The notes: generated by a model from the letters alone, not told the origin. A stretch of 64,000 nucleotides of DNA from a cyanobacterium PCC 7702 (GCA_000332255.1 KB235926.1:965416-1029415); one strand, 5' to 3'. Shown: positions 36,341 to 46,699, numbered from the stretch's first letter. Program-made: numbers and translations.

Positions 36341-37642
36341 ATGACGGCTGACAGTTTTCCAAGTAATGAAAGCAAAAATTTAGATATACAGGTCGTACAA
36401 GACAAGATTTACTCTTTTTTGCTGGAAATCATCAAAAAATGGTCTCCAGAAGATGTTTTGCGGGAATTTAAGCGTTTGTTTCTAGACCACTTGGATGCTA
36501 TAAATTTAGATGCTACTTCAGTAATTTATCAGCTTAGAAATTTCATTGATAACGAGCAAGATTTTCATCATACTTTCAAACGTTGTTGTTATATTTTGGT
36601 TATCAATTGGGAAAATAGTAGAAAATATCAATACATCCAACAGTTAGTAGAAATATTAGTTGATTATCACCATCGCCATCTCGCTACAAATAAAATTAAA
36701 AATAATTTCCAAATTTGGCTAAAAAACTTTCTCACTAGTCCAGATTTTCAAGAGCTAAAATTATTTGCCATTCGCAGTGAAAATAGAGCTTCACTTCCCT
36801 GGATCAATCGTTATGCTACTTATTTACTCGCAGCTCAAGCTGTAGACAATAAAAATTCTCAAGAACAGCAAGAAGCAGCTCGAAAAGCTTACCGAAAACT
36901 CAAAAATAAATTTAAATTTGAACTAGCAATGTATATTGCTCATTCACAATTGAATACTTCTAGCCAGACGCGCTATAAAAACCCTAGTACGTTAGGAGAT
37001 GATGTCCTGCGTTTAATCAAGACAATTGTTGTTAAAAAAGGAGGATTTAGTTATAAAAATATTGCTAATATTTTTAAAAAACAAATCCAAAATCAAACCT
37101 TTTTAAAATTTAAAATCAGTTTGATTAAATACTTAATATACTCAATTTCTCAACCAGAAATTGTCAATATTTTACAGCAAAATTTATCAGAGAAACTATT
37201 GCCTTGGAAATCAAAATATGATGAAGAGATTATTAATCGAGACTTGTGTTTGAGGACTTGCAATCGAGTAATCGATTACTTGATAATAGATAAGACACGC
37301 GAGCCTTCACCTTTATTAATTTTATTGATTGTTCAGGGACATCCTCTCACTTTAGCCATTGTACTTTTGAAAATAATTCTTATTTCTCCCAACTCCCGTA
37401 GTCATCTAGAAGCTCGCATTGCAAGTTTAATTCATTACTATGAAAACTATTCGGAACAAGAGTGTAAGTGGCTAATCAATTTTTTAGAAATTTTTCAGAT
37501 CGCATTTACAATTTATGCCGAAAATGTGGAATATAACTTGATTAATCTTGAAGAAGACAAGTCAGTTGCCGAAGGAGAATTTAACCCAGATAATTACCAG
37601 GTATTTTCTCAGTCAAAAGCAGAGGAAAAAAAGACAAAGTAA
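36341..37642 (+). CDS. Uncharacterised 433-aa alpha-helical protein
   Basis: I do not recognise a named domain. It is largely helical, Lys/Asn/Ile-rich and lacks a signal peptide. Residues ~25-250 contain repeated Trp/Leu positions (IIKKWSPEDVLREFKRLFLD, FIDNEQDFHHTFKRCCYIL, LLPWKSKYDEEIINRDLCL later). The acidic end is EEDKSVAEGEFNPD. It resembles large hypothetical proteins of filamentous cyanobacteria. The frame opens with a TTG at 36257, but the ATG at 36341 (MTADSFPSNE) is the better start. AT content is higher than in its neighbours. Confidence 0.75.
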   Translation: MTADSFPSNESKNLDIQVVQDKIYSFLLEIIKKWSPEDVLREFKRLFLDHLDAINLDATSVIYQLRNFIDNEQDFHHTFKRCCYILVINWENSRKYQYIQQLVEILVDYHHRHLATNKIKNNFQIWLKNFLTSPDFQELKLFAIRSENRASLPWINRYATYLLAAQAVDNKNSQEQQEAARKAYRKLKNKFKFELAMYIAHSQLNTSSQTRYKNPSTLGDDVLRLIKTIVVKKGGFSYKNIANIFKKQIQNQTFLKFKISLIKYLIYSISQPEIVNILQQNLSEKLLPWKSKYDEEIINRDLCLRTCNRVIDYLIIDKTREPSPLLILLIVQGHPLTLAIVLLKIILISPNSRSHLEARIASLIHYYENYSEQECKWLINFLEIFQIAFTIYAENVEYNLINLEEDKSVAEGEFNPDNYQVFSQSKAEEKKTK

Positions 37643-37666
37643 AATGGTTGGTAATTGAGAATGGGT

Positions 37667-38590
37667 TTATCGCCAGCTTCTGGAGAAGCGTTCGCCTAAA
37701 AAGGCCAAAGCTGCACCACTGGTTTCAGCTAGAATACTGACCAAGCGATACACTGCTGTGGCGCTAATTACTACCGCCGCTGGAAAATAATTTTGCAAAA
37801 AAGCGATCGCTGTAGTTTCAAAAACACCTAAACCTCCCGGTGCTCCTGGAACAACCAATCCCAGCAACCAAGCCAAACTAAAACCCACCAACAACAAAGG
37901 AATTTGACTCCAACGTAATGGCTCCAATACATGTACTGTTAAAATAAATCCTATGGCGCGCAATCCCAAAAAACCTAATTCTCCTAACAAAGGTCGCAGG
38001 GGATAGCTTTTCATTCTCAAAGAGACATTAGTAGTAGTATCCTCATATTTTTTAGCTTTCCAACGACGTAGCAAGTTAATTAAGGGATTTAAAAAGCGAG
38101 GATGGATTGCACAAAGTACTAAAACTAAGCTAAGTATTTGTGCTGTTCGCAAAACCAAGCTAGTATGATTTGCAAGCGAAAAACTGCCTAGGAAGACAAT
38201 TATTAAAGCTGCTGCTACCATGAGTAACGGTTCTAGCAACACGCTCATAGTAGCTGCACTAGTAGGAACATTTGCAGTTTTTGCAGCGAGAATTCGCCCA
38301 TAATAATGCCAAACATTACCGGGTAAATACTTGGCAATATTAGTTTTTAAGTAAACATAGATGAAATCAAAAGAGTCTACCGATTGATTCAAATCTTTGA
38401 GAATCCAAGTCCATATCCAACCAGCCCACGTATGTGCTAGTAAAGTTATACCTGTGGCGATCGCTATTATTCCCCACCCTAGTGTATCAATTTCCATAAC
38501 GGAAATTTCTTGCCAATTGTTTTTGAAAGCTGTGGCTAAAAAAAATAGTGTTCCACCTAAAACTAGCCAGCGTGAAAAATTTTTGAGCAT
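37667..38590 (-). CDS. Lysylphosphatidylglycerol synthase TM-region / UPF0104 protein
   Basis: 307-aa membrane protein with about seven hydrophobic helices. Markers are YLKTNIAKYLPGNVWHYYGR and LVVPGAPGGLGVFETTA, the conserved segments of the flippase-like transmembrane domain of MprF. The aminoacyl-transfer domain is absent, so it is not a full LPG synthase; such stand-alone proteins may move lipids or polyprenyl-linked substrates (family inference). It is convergent with the unknown 433-aa gene. Confidence 0.85.
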   Translation of the reverse strand: MLKNFSRWLVLGGTLFFLATAFKNNWQEISVMEIDTLGWGIIAIATGITLLAHTWAGWIWTWILKDLNQSVDSFDFIYVYLKTNIAKYLPGNVWHYYGRILAAKTANVPTSAATMSVLLEPLLMVAAALIIVFLGSFSLANHTSLVLRTAQILSLVLVLCAIHPRFLNPLINLLRRWKAKKYEDTTTNVSLRMKSYPLRPLLGELGFLGLRAIGFILTVHVLEPLRWSQIPLLLVGFSLAWLLGLVVPGAPGGLGVFETTAIAFLQNYFPAAVVISATAVYRLVSILAETSGAALAFLGERFSRSWR

Positions 38591-39023
38591 TTATGGTATG
38601 ATGATTCAGATACAGCAACTATCTTGAGGATAGCCCCGGCTGTACTTAGAACACAATCGGTTTTTTCAGAAATATTCAGAACTAGAAATTAAGCTTTCTT
38701 TCCATTAGTACTGACTCGAATTGATTTGTTGAAATTCATAAGAAGTGTTGTAGGAAGATTTTGCTTTCATTGTGCTTGGTCGCCTCAATCAAATACGGCA
38801 GGAAATTTTCAAGTTTGTAATTATCGAAACTTATATCTTTCCTAAGTCAGAGAAAAAGAACAAACTTTTATGAAAAAGAATGTGACTTCGGCTAGAGGAA
38901 AGGATACCTTTTGACTGCGTACTCTTAAAAGGCGATTGATGATAAAAATCCCGCAATAAAAAGTAGCTGAGTGAAGAGTAAATCTCAGCGACCAATATTG
39001 TTTGGAATCAAAGGGAGGACTTA
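38591..39023. other. Intergenic region upstream of the lipoprotein pair
   Basis: 433 bp with no coding signal. It should contain divergent promoters for the UPF0104 gene and the first lipoprotein; boxes could not be assigned. Confidence 0.4.
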
Positions 39024-39536
39024 GTGAATAGTTTAACTACTTTGTTAAAAAAATGGCAATGGCACCAAATTTTAACTACCTTTGTGATTGGGTTATTATT
39101 GGTAGTTAGCACTGCTTGTGGTAGTCCCTACTCTCATGCAGCAAATCTTGATAATCCAGCAGTGCAAGCTGGTGGTCAAAATAATCCCTACAAAAATGGT
39201 GGAGATAAGTATACAAACCTAAAAATGTCCCAATCCGGACAAAAGCAAGCTAGTGTTCCACTTAACTTGCAAGGATTGGTTGCTAGCGGCTTTAATAGCG
39301 AGGAACTGCTTTATCCAGGTGCAGAAAGTCCTGAAGGAAGAGTCTATAAGGAAGGAGAATTTCCACTCAAAACTGAAAAAGATTTTCAAAGGGAACAACC
39401 GGGTGGACAAATTCAGTACGAACCCAATGTTGGGGAAAGAGTCAAAGCAAGACTCGAGACTGTTAAAGAAGCAGTAGAAGAAGCATCAGGATTTTTGAAA
39501 GAAAAAACAGACGCAGCGACTACCAGACCGGAATAA
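39024..39536 (+). CDS. Small lipoprotein, DUF6658-like, first of a pair
   Basis: 170 aa with a lipoprotein signal: ILTTFVIGLLLVVSTACGS, lipobox STAC with Cys ~32. The mature part is Gly/Asn/Gln rich and polar; the last ~40 residues (VGERVKARLETVKEAVEEAS) form an amphipathic helix with an 11-residue-like pattern reminiscent of LEA proteins. The start is GTG at 39024 with AGGGAGG 7 bases upstream. It would be anchored in the membrane facing the periplasm. The family name rests on memory; function unknown. Confidence 0.75.
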   Translation: MNSLTTLLKKWQWHQILTTFVIGLLLVVSTACGSPYSHAANLDNPAVQAGGQNNPYKNGGDKYTNLKMSQSGQKQASVPLNLQGLVASGFNSEELLYPGAESPEGRVYKEGEFPLKTEKDFQREQPGGQIQYEPNVGERVKARLETVKEAVEEASGFLKEKTDAATTRPE

Positions 39537-39689
39537 TAAAAATTTCACTCCAGACACAGATAAAATAAATTTTCTCTCTTAAGTAGAAGAGAGTTTGTAA
39601 TCCCTTCCAAATCTCAAGGAACAGCAAAATTTTGGGTTGGGTATTGCTTAAAATTTAGATCGGATTGAATAACTGCAAGGAGTTGTAGT

Positions 39690-40295
39690 ATGAACAAAGT
39701 AATTGCTTGGATTCAGAAAATTAATCTGCGCCAGATTTTAACTGTTTTTATGGCGGGGATTTTACTATTTTTTACTCAAGCTTGTACCGGTGCAAATGCT
39801 GTATCGCCGCGTCAGTCTTCCCAACCTGCTGTGAGACCGAATGCGGAAGTGTACGTTCCCAAAGGTGAGAATATTCTGAATCCTCCAGAAGGGGGAATGA
39901 ATAACTTTACTGATGTAGACCCCAGATCCAAAGAAGCAGCAAGCCAAGCAAAAACACAAGCTGAGTTTCTCAAGGAAAATGCTGCACAAAAGCAAGCAAC
40001 CAAGCAAACAAGCAATCCAGCAGAAGCTGTAGGTCGAGTTGGTGCAGATGCAGGAAAATTAGGTAAAAATATTCAACAGAAAGCCGCAGACTTAGGAGAA
40101 AAAGTTCAAGAAACTGCTGAAGATTTTGCTGGCGCCACCCAAAGAGGAATTGAAAATATCAAGGAAAACACCAAAGGTGGTGGTAGCTATCTGAAACAGA
40201 CTGCTGAAGAAACAACCGGCAATCCCAATCCGATTGATAGTATCAAGCAAGGTGCAAAAGAAGCAGCTGATGCAGTAAACAAAAACATCAGATAA
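39690..40295 (+). CDS. Small lipoprotein, DUF6658-like, second of a pair
   Basis: 201 aa. Signal ILTVFMAGILLFFTQACTG with lipobox TQAC. Its start (MNKVIAWIQKINLRQILT) matches the neighbour's layout (LLKKWQWHQILT), so the two are probably paralogues. The C-terminal half is a long Ala/Lys/Glu/Gln-rich amphipathic stretch (GKNIQQKAADLGEKVQETAE, ADAVNKNIR) like LEA-type stress proteins. AAGGAG precedes the ATG by 8 bases. A stress or envelope role is inference only. Confidence 0.75.
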   Translation: MNKVIAWIQKINLRQILTVFMAGILLFFTQACTGANAVSPRQSSQPAVRPNAEVYVPKGENILNPPEGGMNNFTDVDPRSKEAASQAKTQAEFLKENAAQKQATKQTSNPAEAVGRVGADAGKLGKNIQQKAADLGEKVQETAEDFAGATQRGIENIKENTKGGGSYLKQTAEETTGNPNPIDSIKQGAKEAADAVNKNIR

Positions 40296-40351
40296 ATTTC
40301 TGCCATAAATTTTCCTGGAGACCTCAGACTTCTAGTCTGAGGGCTTTAATT

Positions 40352-41776
40352 TTAACTACTAAAGTGCTTGATAATTGCTTGTGCAAATTCAGAGCACTTT
40401 AAAGGTGCAACAGGTGGTTCCATTAGCCGTGCTAAGTCGTAGGTAACTTGACGGTTGGCGATCGCATCTCCCAAACCTTTTTTGATCAAGTCTGCGGCTT
40501 GTTGCCATCCGAGATACTCTAACATCATCACCCCGGATAAAATTAACGAACCGGGGTTGACTCGATCTAGTCCTGCATATTTGGGTGCGGTACCGTGGGT
40601 TGCTTCAAAGATAGCACATTCATCACCGATATTTGCTCCCGGTCCCATTCCCAGTCCGCCCACAATCGCAGCTGCTGCATCCGACAGATAATCGCCATTC
40701 AAGTTCATGGTTGCTAAAATAGAATATTCATCCGGTCTAGTTTGGATTTGTTGGAAAATGCTGTCGGCGATGCGATCGTTGACCATTACCTTGTCTTTCC
40801 ACTTTCCATTTCCGTGGCTAGACCAAATCGAGTTAAGAACTGTTTCTACCTCCTTGACAATTTGAGCTTTTTTCTCTTCAGTGAAAGCATCAAACCCGGG
40901 CTCGATCGCTCTGGCATTTTCTTCGGGAGTGAGGTCGGGTTTATTTTCTTTATTGCTCAAAATCCAAGATTCCCGTTCGGTGACGCAGCAAGCGCGAAAC
41001 TCGGTGGTTGCCAATTCGTAACCCCAATCACGAAAAGCACCTTCGGTATACTTCATAATGTTGCCCTTGTGGACTAAAGTTACCAACTGCTTGTGTTTGG
41101 GTAGTTGCAAAGCATGTTTGATCGCGCGCCGTACCAAACGCTGGGAACCAGTTCTGCTAATAGGTTTAATACCAATACCAGAGTCCTGGGGAATTCGCTT
41201 TTTACCGTGTTCTGGCGTTGCAGGAATAAGTTCTTTATTGAGATACTCAATCAGGCGATCGCCTATTTCACTACCTTGTCGCCATTCAATTCCTAAATAA
41301 ATGTCTTCCGTATTTTCTCGATAAACGATCACATCAAGTTTTTCTGGACTTTTGTGGGGAGAAGGCGTTCCTGCATAGTAGCGACAGGGACGCACGCAGG
41401 CATAAAGGTCAAAAATTTGACGCAACGCTACATTCAGCGAACGAATGCCACCACCGACGGGAGTTGTTAAGGGTCCTTTGATGGCGACACCATACTCTTT
41501 AATCGCTGTCAGGGTATCCTCGGGTAAATACTGATACGTACCGTATACTTCGCAGGCTTCGTCTCCAGCGTAAACCTTGAACCAGCTAATTTTTCGCTTA
41601 CCCCCGTATGCTGTTTCCACAGCAGCATCGAGCACTCTTTGCGTAGCAGGCCAGATATCTATACCTGTACCGTCGCCGCGAATAAAGGGAATAATCGGAT
41701 TGTCGGGAACAACTGGTTCACCGTTTTGAAAAGTGATTTTTGCTCCAGTGGAGGGGGGGGTGATTTTTTCGTACAT
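40352..41776 (-). CDS. icd: Isocitrate dehydrogenase, NADP-dependent
   Basis: 474 aa. It oxidises isocitrate to 2-oxoglutarate, the carbon skeleton for ammonia assimilation and the NtcA signal in cyanobacteria. Markers are [17 protein letters not shown], the substrate loop [17 protein letters not shown] with the phosphorylatable Ser, [28 protein letters not shown] and the end [12 protein letters not shown]. The frame extends to 41833 but the ATG at 41776 (MYEKITPP) is the family start. I looked for an NtcA box (GTA-N8-TAC) just upstream and found no good one. Confidence 0.96.
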   Translation of the reverse strand: MYEKITPPSTGAKITFQNGEPVVPDNPIIPFIRGDGTGIDIWPATQRVLDAAVETAYGGKRKISWFKVYAGDEACEVYGTYQYLPEDTLTAIKEYGVAIKGPLTTPVGGGIRSLNVALRQIFDLYACVRPCRYYAGTPSPHKSPEKLDVIVYRENTEDIYLGIEWRQGSEIGDRLIEYLNKELIPATPEHGKKRIPQDSGIGIKPISRTGSQRLVRRAIKHALQLPKHKQLVTLVHKGNIMKYTEGAFRDWGYELATTEFRACCVTERESWILSNKENKPDLTPEENARAIEPGFDAFTEEKKAQIVKEVETVLNSIWSSHGNGKWKDKVMVNDRIADSIFQQIQTRPDEYSILATMNLNGDYLSDAAAAIVGGLGMGPGANIGDECAIFEATHGTAPKYAGLDRVNPGSLILSGVMMLEYLGWQQAADLIKKGLGDAIANRQVTYDLARLMEPPVAPLKCSEFAQAIIKHFSS

Positions 41777-42319
41777 TTGCACACTCCTGATCGTAACGCA
41801 GCGACAATATAAGTTAATGGCGGTTAGTAGCACAAATAACTCCTATTACCTCCAGCTTGCAACTACTAACCAACTAGCCGTCTTGCTTGGAAGGCTAACA
41901 AATTTTGTCCTGTCCTGTTTTAATAAAGGTTAGAAGACAGAGTTTTTGTTCAGGAGTTAGCAGAGTCTCTGGATGCTATCTTATCGCTTGGAAGTGCAAT
42001 TGGTATACTCTGAAAACAGACAGCAAACACCAGCGATGAAGAACTATATACAACAAGATTACAGTCACAAACAACAAGCAACAGTTCCGCATGGGAGAAT
42101 ACTGCTACTAGCTAGCGCTAAACCACAGCCAAAAGTAAGACACAGAAAATGCCAGAGTTTTTTAACTCCACAGACGCTAAAAGCGATCGCCCCATTTCCA
42201 TCGGTGAAAGCATAAATATAAAAGGGTAGGTTTTGCGGGCAATTTCCTGTAAACTACTCTACGCTATCAGCATTGTCCGTAAATAGTTGTTCACCGCTCG
42301 CATTTGCAAAAGTAATGGC
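41777..42319. other. Intergenic region between icd and gun4
   Basis: 543 bp between divergent genes. An 80-codon ATG frame at 41973-42215 is basic and Gln-rich, with no recognisable motif; I regard it as doubtful. No repeat was found. Confidence 0.35.
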
Positions 42320-43036
42320 ATGACAGAACCAATGATTGTATCAGGCTCTTCTTTTGACATCGAATCCCTGCGCCGTCAGTTAATGGCTGGGTCAACCCAA
42401 GTCCAACAACAGTTGATCCCGCAGCTAGCTGCATTGGAAAGTAAAGGATTAGATATTCTCATGGAATTTTTGCTACAACGTCGCAACTGTACTCCAACTT
42501 GGATTGATGGCAAAGCATACCAAATTTTGTACAATTCTGATTCACCTCAAGTTCGAGAATTCTTGCAAATCCATTTTCCTGAAGGCGTCGTACCTCTGAA
42601 ATCAGAATGCGGTATTGATTACAGTCCCTTGCAAAAGTTACTCGTCACTCAAGATTTTCAAGGGGCCGATCGCATGACTTTACAAAAAATGTGCGAACTT
42701 GCAGGTGCTAACGCAGTCAAACGCAAATGGCTGTATTTCACTGAAGTAGATAACTTCCCCATTACGGATTTACAGACTATAAACAACCTGTGGTTGCTCC
42801 ACTCCGAAGGCAAATTTGGCTTTTCGGTACAACGAGAAATTTGGTTAGCTTTAGGTAAAAATTGGGAAAATCTATGGATAAAAATCGGTTGGAAAAAAGG
42901 CTACAATTGGACACGCTATCCCCATGAATTTATCTGGGATTTAACTGCTCCCAAAGGACACTTACCCCTTTCCAATCAATTGCGAGGCGTGCGAGTAATA
43001 GCCTCTTTATTCGCTCATCCAGCTTGGTCAAAATAA
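42320..43036 (+). CDS. gun4: GUN4 tetrapyrrole regulator
   Basis: 238 aa, the length of canonical cyanobacterial Gun4. The N-terminal helical bundle (~1-85; LESKGLDILMEFLLQRR) precedes the GUN4 core (~90-235): YSPLQKLLVTQDFQGADRMT, ITDLQTINNLWLLHSEGKFG, FSVQREIWLALGKNW and YPHEFIWDLTAPKGHLPL. It binds Mg-protoporphyrin IX and stimulates magnesium chelatase in chlorophyll synthesis. The frame opens with TTG at 42287; the ATG at 42320 (MTEPMIV) is the expected start. The end after FAHPAWSK is normal for the non-phosphorylated cyanobacterial form. Confidence 0.93.
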   Translation: MTEPMIVSGSSFDIESLRRQLMAGSTQVQQQLIPQLAALESKGLDILMEFLLQRRNCTPTWIDGKAYQILYNSDSPQVREFLQIHFPEGVVPLKSECGIDYSPLQKLLVTQDFQGADRMTLQKMCELAGANAVKRKWLYFTEVDNFPITDLQTINNLWLLHSEGKFGFSVQREIWLALGKNWENLWIKIGWKKGYNWTRYPHEFIWDLTAPKGHLPLSNQLRGVRVIASLFAHPAWSK

Positions 43037-43344
43037 CAAGCAACAAGCCCCAAACAAGAATCTCTCAGAATTTTCAAACAAATATCAATCCAGGTAATTA
43101 CAAATCCTAAATGCCAAATTCTACACCATCAAATCCAGTTGGGAAAAACCAAAGAATGCAAAGCTATCAACCCCAACCTATTTTCACCGCTACTCAACAA
43201 AATGAAACAGTAGTTAGGATTTTGTTTTTACTGGTATATTAGTAAAAAATTGCCGGGTGAATTACTTGAGAATGCAGAAGAATTCCACAGGGAAAAAACG
43301 CGATCGCTCTCACCCATCTCAAATCACAACTTCCACATCGAACA
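43037..43344. other. Intergenic region, no gene seen
   Basis: 308 bp between gun4 and the ABC ATPase, both on the plus strand. No open frame or structure of note. Confidence 0.4.
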
Positions 43345-44466
43345 ATGGCTAGCGTTCGTTTAGAAAATATCAAGCGCAAATTTCATAATGTTACCGCCAT
43401 AGAAGATATTAGCTTTGAGATCCCCGACGGTGAATTTTGGGTATTGGTAGGACCGTCTGGATGCGGTAAGTCCACAATCTTGCGCACCATAGCTGGTTTA
43501 GAAACTGCAACTTCCGGTCAGATCTACATAGGGAATGAGTTGATGAACGATGTCCCGGCCAGAAAACGAGACGTAGCTATGGTATTTCAAAATTACGCTT
43601 TGTATCCCCACATGACGGTAGCAGAAAATATCGCCTTTGGGTTACGAATGCGCAAAGTCGATCCCAAAATTATTAAAGAACGAATTTTAACTGTAGCGCG
43701 ATCGCTTTCAATCGAACACCTGTTAGAACGCAAACCAAAACAGCTTTCCGGCGGACAGCAACAACGAGTAGCATTGGGAAGAGCGATCGCCCGACAACCA
43801 CAAGTTTTTCTCCTCGACGAACCTTTGTCCAACTTAGACGCTCAATTGCGAGACGACACGCGAGCTGAACTCAAACAACTACATCACAATCTTGGTATTA
43901 CCACCATCTACGTCACCCACGACCAAGTAGAAGCCATGACTTTGGCTGATAAAATTGTAGTCCTGGAAAAAGGACGCATTCAACAAATTGGCGAACCGCT
44001 AAGCATTTACGCCAAGCCTGCTAACCGTATGGTAGCTACTTTTCTCGGTAGTCCACCCATGAATGTCTTACCAGCCAGATACACTGCCGCAGGCTTTGAT
44101 GTCACCGGTCAAATTATACCAGCCACCGCAAGCATAAAATATAAATTGCAAGCACGAGAAGGACAAGCAGTGGATTTGGGTATCCGTCCGGAACACATTT
44201 ACATAGCTGGCGAACCACAAATAACCCAAAGCACGCAAACACAAGAAACAGCACAGCTGGTAGTGGAAGTGAAAGTGGTGGAACCCCTGGGAAAGGAAAC
44301 TTTGATTCGCGCCGCTTTGCCAGATTCTGGAATTACGGTAAATTTACAAACAAATGCAGGCGTGCTTCCCTACCCAGGCGATCGCCTGTTGCTGGGATTA
44401 GATTTAAGTAAATTATTTGTGTTTGATAAAAACACCGGTAATAGACTATATCCACCACCAAGCTAA
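43345..44466 (+). CDS. ABC transporter ATP-binding protein, MalK/UgpC type
   Basis: 373 aa. Walker A is GPSGCGKST, the Q-loop is MVFQNYALYPHMTVAENIAF, the signature is LSGGQQQR, Walker B is VFLLDEPLSNLD and the switch His is VTHDQ. The C-terminal ~130 residues form the TOBE/OB regulatory domain of carbohydrate importers (DLGIRPEHIY). Such ATPases often serve several sugar or glycerol-3-phosphate importers. No permease or binding-protein gene is adjacent, so it may energise unlinked systems. Confidence 0.93.
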   Translation: MASVRLENIKRKFHNVTAIEDISFEIPDGEFWVLVGPSGCGKSTILRTIAGLETATSGQIYIGNELMNDVPARKRDVAMVFQNYALYPHMTVAENIAFGLRMRKVDPKIIKERILTVARSLSIEHLLERKPKQLSGGQQQRVALGRAIARQPQVFLLDEPLSNLDAQLRDDTRAELKQLHHNLGITTIYVTHDQVEAMTLADKIVVLEKGRIQQIGEPLSIYAKPANRMVATFLGSPPMNVLPARYTAAGFDVTGQIIPATASIKYKLQAREGQAVDLGIRPEHIYIAGEPQITQSTQTQETAQLVVEVKVVEPLGKETLIRAALPDSGITVNLQTNAGVLPYPGDRLLLGLDLSKLFVFDKNTGNRLYPPPS

Positions 44467-44710
44467 TTAGCCAGTTGCAAGCAGCATTTTCTTAACAGCA
44501 AAGCTAAACGTGTCTGTACTGCATCATCAAAACGACGGGGATCGAAACCACTCAGCAGGTGAATTTTATCTAATCAGTAACTGAGAGTATTTCAGTGGAT
44601 AGAAAGGCGATTCACTGCAGAAGAGGGACAACAATCCTCAGCAAAAAAAGCATCAAGGGTTAATAAGTAAATAAATAGCCAATTCAGCCTTTGTTCACTC
44701 ATCTCCAATA

Positions 44711-45115
44711 CCAATTATCAAATGGCTGAGCTTAAAGTTCGATGTTGGCGTCATTTTTACCGTACACAGCTAAAGTCCTTTACCATCAACATTTTTATAT
44801 TATCTGGCGGATATTCCTTTACGGTTATCTCACTGTCATGAAAATGTCTATCAATTACTAACAGATTGGGTAAAAGATCCAAAACTAGAAAAGCTTGTGC
44901 ACCATAAAATGCGCTGTCAACTAGATTTGGTGAGGACCATTGGTTGTTATAAACAACAAAAAAGATTATCTTTGCACGTTCCAGAAAAGCTTTGGCAGTG
45001 GTGGAAAATATTTTCTAAAACTGGCGTTGATTATACCTATGCTAGTTGTCACTACACTGACTCGTTTGTGGATGATGTTTCAGTGCAGGACTTTCGCAAA
45101 GTGTACCGTAGATAA
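44711..45115 (+). pseudogene. Unidentified gene remnant with frameshift
   Basis: A coding-looking stretch reads ADIPLRLSHCHENVYQLLTD, then WVKDPKLEKLVHHKMRCQLD and ends VDDVSVQDFRKVYRR before a TAA at 45113-45115. No good ATG starts it: the frame opens after a stop near 44776. A likely N-terminal piece (MAELKVRCWRHFYRTQLKS) sits in another frame from ~44721. One indel near 44775 would join them to ~130 residues. A 72-codon version from GTG at 44897 could be annotated as a gene. I do not recognise the family. Confidence 0.35.
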
Positions 45116-45141
45116 TCACGAATCACACAAAGTGTGGCGGA

Positions 45142-45492
45142 TTATTCTCGAGCTTGAAAATTACTACTTCGGTCGCTCAAACGATCCCAGTTGTGGTGAA
45201 GGTATTGATTGTTTTCGTTGGCAATCTGCACGCTTTGAGTAGTAGAAGTTTTAACAATTTCTGTCAGTTGCTCCAGACATTGCTGTAGTTTGTGAACCGC
45301 AGTGGCGTTGTAAAGAGATTGTTCTGCAAGGCGAGAAAGTATTTCGTCATGTCGGCTGACACTTTCAACGGTACTGGTGGCTATCTGCGCAACCTGAGTT
45401 AGTAGTGGAGACAGCTGATTTAGTATTTCCGCGTGCATTTGCAGCATCCGCTCAATTCGGTCAAGTTTGTCTGGTCGTCCGTTGTGGGTCAT
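45142..45492 (-). CDS. Small coiled-coil protein, unknown function
   Basis: 116 aa with a long heptad pattern from ~8 to ~90 (LDRIERMLQMHAEILNQLSP, DEILSRLAEQSLYNATAVHK, LQQCLEQLTEIVKTSTTQ). No signal peptide and no enzyme motif. It resembles the small coiled-coil hypothetical proteins common in Nostocales. ATG 45492 is preceded by AGGAGAC, a strong ribosome site, which supports a real gene. Confidence 0.7.
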   Translation of the reverse strand: MTHNGRPDKLDRIERMLQMHAEILNQLSPLLTQVAQIATSTVESVSRHDEILSRLAEQSLYNATAVHKLQQCLEQLTEIVKTSTTQSVQIANENNQYLHHNWDRLSDRSSNFQARE

Positions 45493-45637
45493 CGTCTCCT
45501 CTTGTTACCGTAATTGGCGGCACACAAAGCTGGCGATAAGTTTTTTTCCTCTTTTGCACATTTGTATTGTATAACGCGATCGCACCTACCGTAGATACTG
45601 AAGTTAGCAAGCACCTTACCGAGCCCAATTTTTCTGC

Positions 45638-46699
45638 TCACACCGTTTGTTTTTCTTGTAGGTGCTTCAATTCCCCAGGAGTAAATACACCTTTTTCTGT
45701 AATAATCGCCGTAATTAATTCTGCTGGAGTAATATCAAAAGCCGGATTGTAAAATTCTGCACCTGCTGGTGTCAAGATAGTATCGCCAATTTGGTATATC
45801 TCAGCAGGATCCCGTTCTTCTATGGGAATTTGACTGCCGTCAGCCAAAGAGAAATCAATTGTAGACAGGGGTGCGGCTACAAAAAAAGGAATGTTGTGTG
45901 CCTTAGACACTAGTGCTAAACTATACGTACCTATTTTATTTGCTGTATCTCCATTGGCAGCAATTCTGTCGGCACCCACAACAACTGCGTGGATCAAACC
46001 CTGCTTCATGCAATGGGCTGCCATACTATCAGTAATTACAGTTACAGGAATGCCTTCTTGCACGCATTCCCAAGCAGTAAGTCTTGCACCTTGCAGTCTG
46101 GGGCGAGTTTCGTCTGCAAACAATCTTGCCAATCGTCCGTGTTGCCAAGCGGAACGCACCACACCCAAAGCGGTGCCGTAACCTGCTGTTGCCAGTGCTC
46201 CGGCATTACAGTGGGTAAGCAGCGTCAGTTTTTCTGGATGGGAAGGCAGTGCCTTTAAACCGCGATCGCCTATTGCTTGACAAGTTTGTAAATCTTCTGC
46301 ATTAATTGCTTGAGCAGTTTGAAAAAGAGCCGTTCTGATTTCTTCTACCGTACCCAAAGTCTCGTAGGCTACTTTCATCATCCGTGATATTGCCCAAAAC
46401 AAGTTTACTGCTGTCGGGCGAGTAGAGCGTAGCATCTGCGCTACTTTCTCCAAATGGCTGAGAAATTCATCACGGTTATCTGTGCTAATTTCCCTCGCTC
46501 CAAGATAAATTCCATAGGCAGCAGCAACGCCAATAGCTGGAGCACCTCGAACAATCATTGTTTTAATTGCCACTGCCATGTCTTCGCTGCGACTGATCTC
46601 TACAAACGTATACTCATTTGGTATGCGGGTTTGGTCGAGCAGTAAAACGGCATTATCGTGCCAAATTACGGAATAAACTTGGTTTCTAAAGGAATTCAT
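45638..46699 (-). CDS. mtnA: S-methyl-5-thioribose-1-phosphate isomerase
   Basis: 353 aa. It converts methylthioribose-1-phosphate to methylthioribulose-1-phosphate in methionine salvage. Motifs: [18 protein letters not shown], the catalytic Cys in [12 protein letters not shown], and [20 protein letters not shown] with the catalytic Asp. The end [13 protein letters not shown] is standard. The frame opens with TTG at 46786; the ATG at 46699 ([13 protein letters not shown]) is the family start. No other salvage genes are adjacent. Confidence 0.95.
   Translation of the reverse strand: MNSFRNQVYSVIWHDNAVLLLDQTRIPNEYTFVEISRSEDMAVAIKTMIVRGAPAIGVAAAYGIYLGAREISTDNRDEFLSHLEKVAQMLRSTRPTAVNLFWAISRMMKVAYETLGTVEEIRTALFQTAQAINAEDLQTCQAIGDRGLKALPSHPEKLTLLTHCNAGALATAGYGTALGVVRSAWQHGRLARLFADETRPRLQGARLTAWECVQEGIPVTVITDSMAAHCMKQGLIHAVVVGADRIAANGDTANKIGTYSLALVSKAHNIPFFVAAPLSTIDFSLADGSQIPIEERDPAEIYQIGDTILTPAGAEFYNPAFDITPAELITAIITEKGVFTPGELKHLQEKQTV

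Noticed and set aside
41777-41830. NtcA-binding site upstream of icd
   Set aside because: A GTA at ~41792 is not followed by TAC at the required spacing.
41973-42215. 80-codon ATG frame between icd and gun4
   Set aside because: Basic, Gln-rich, no family features; the chance frame is lengthened by a HIP1 site.
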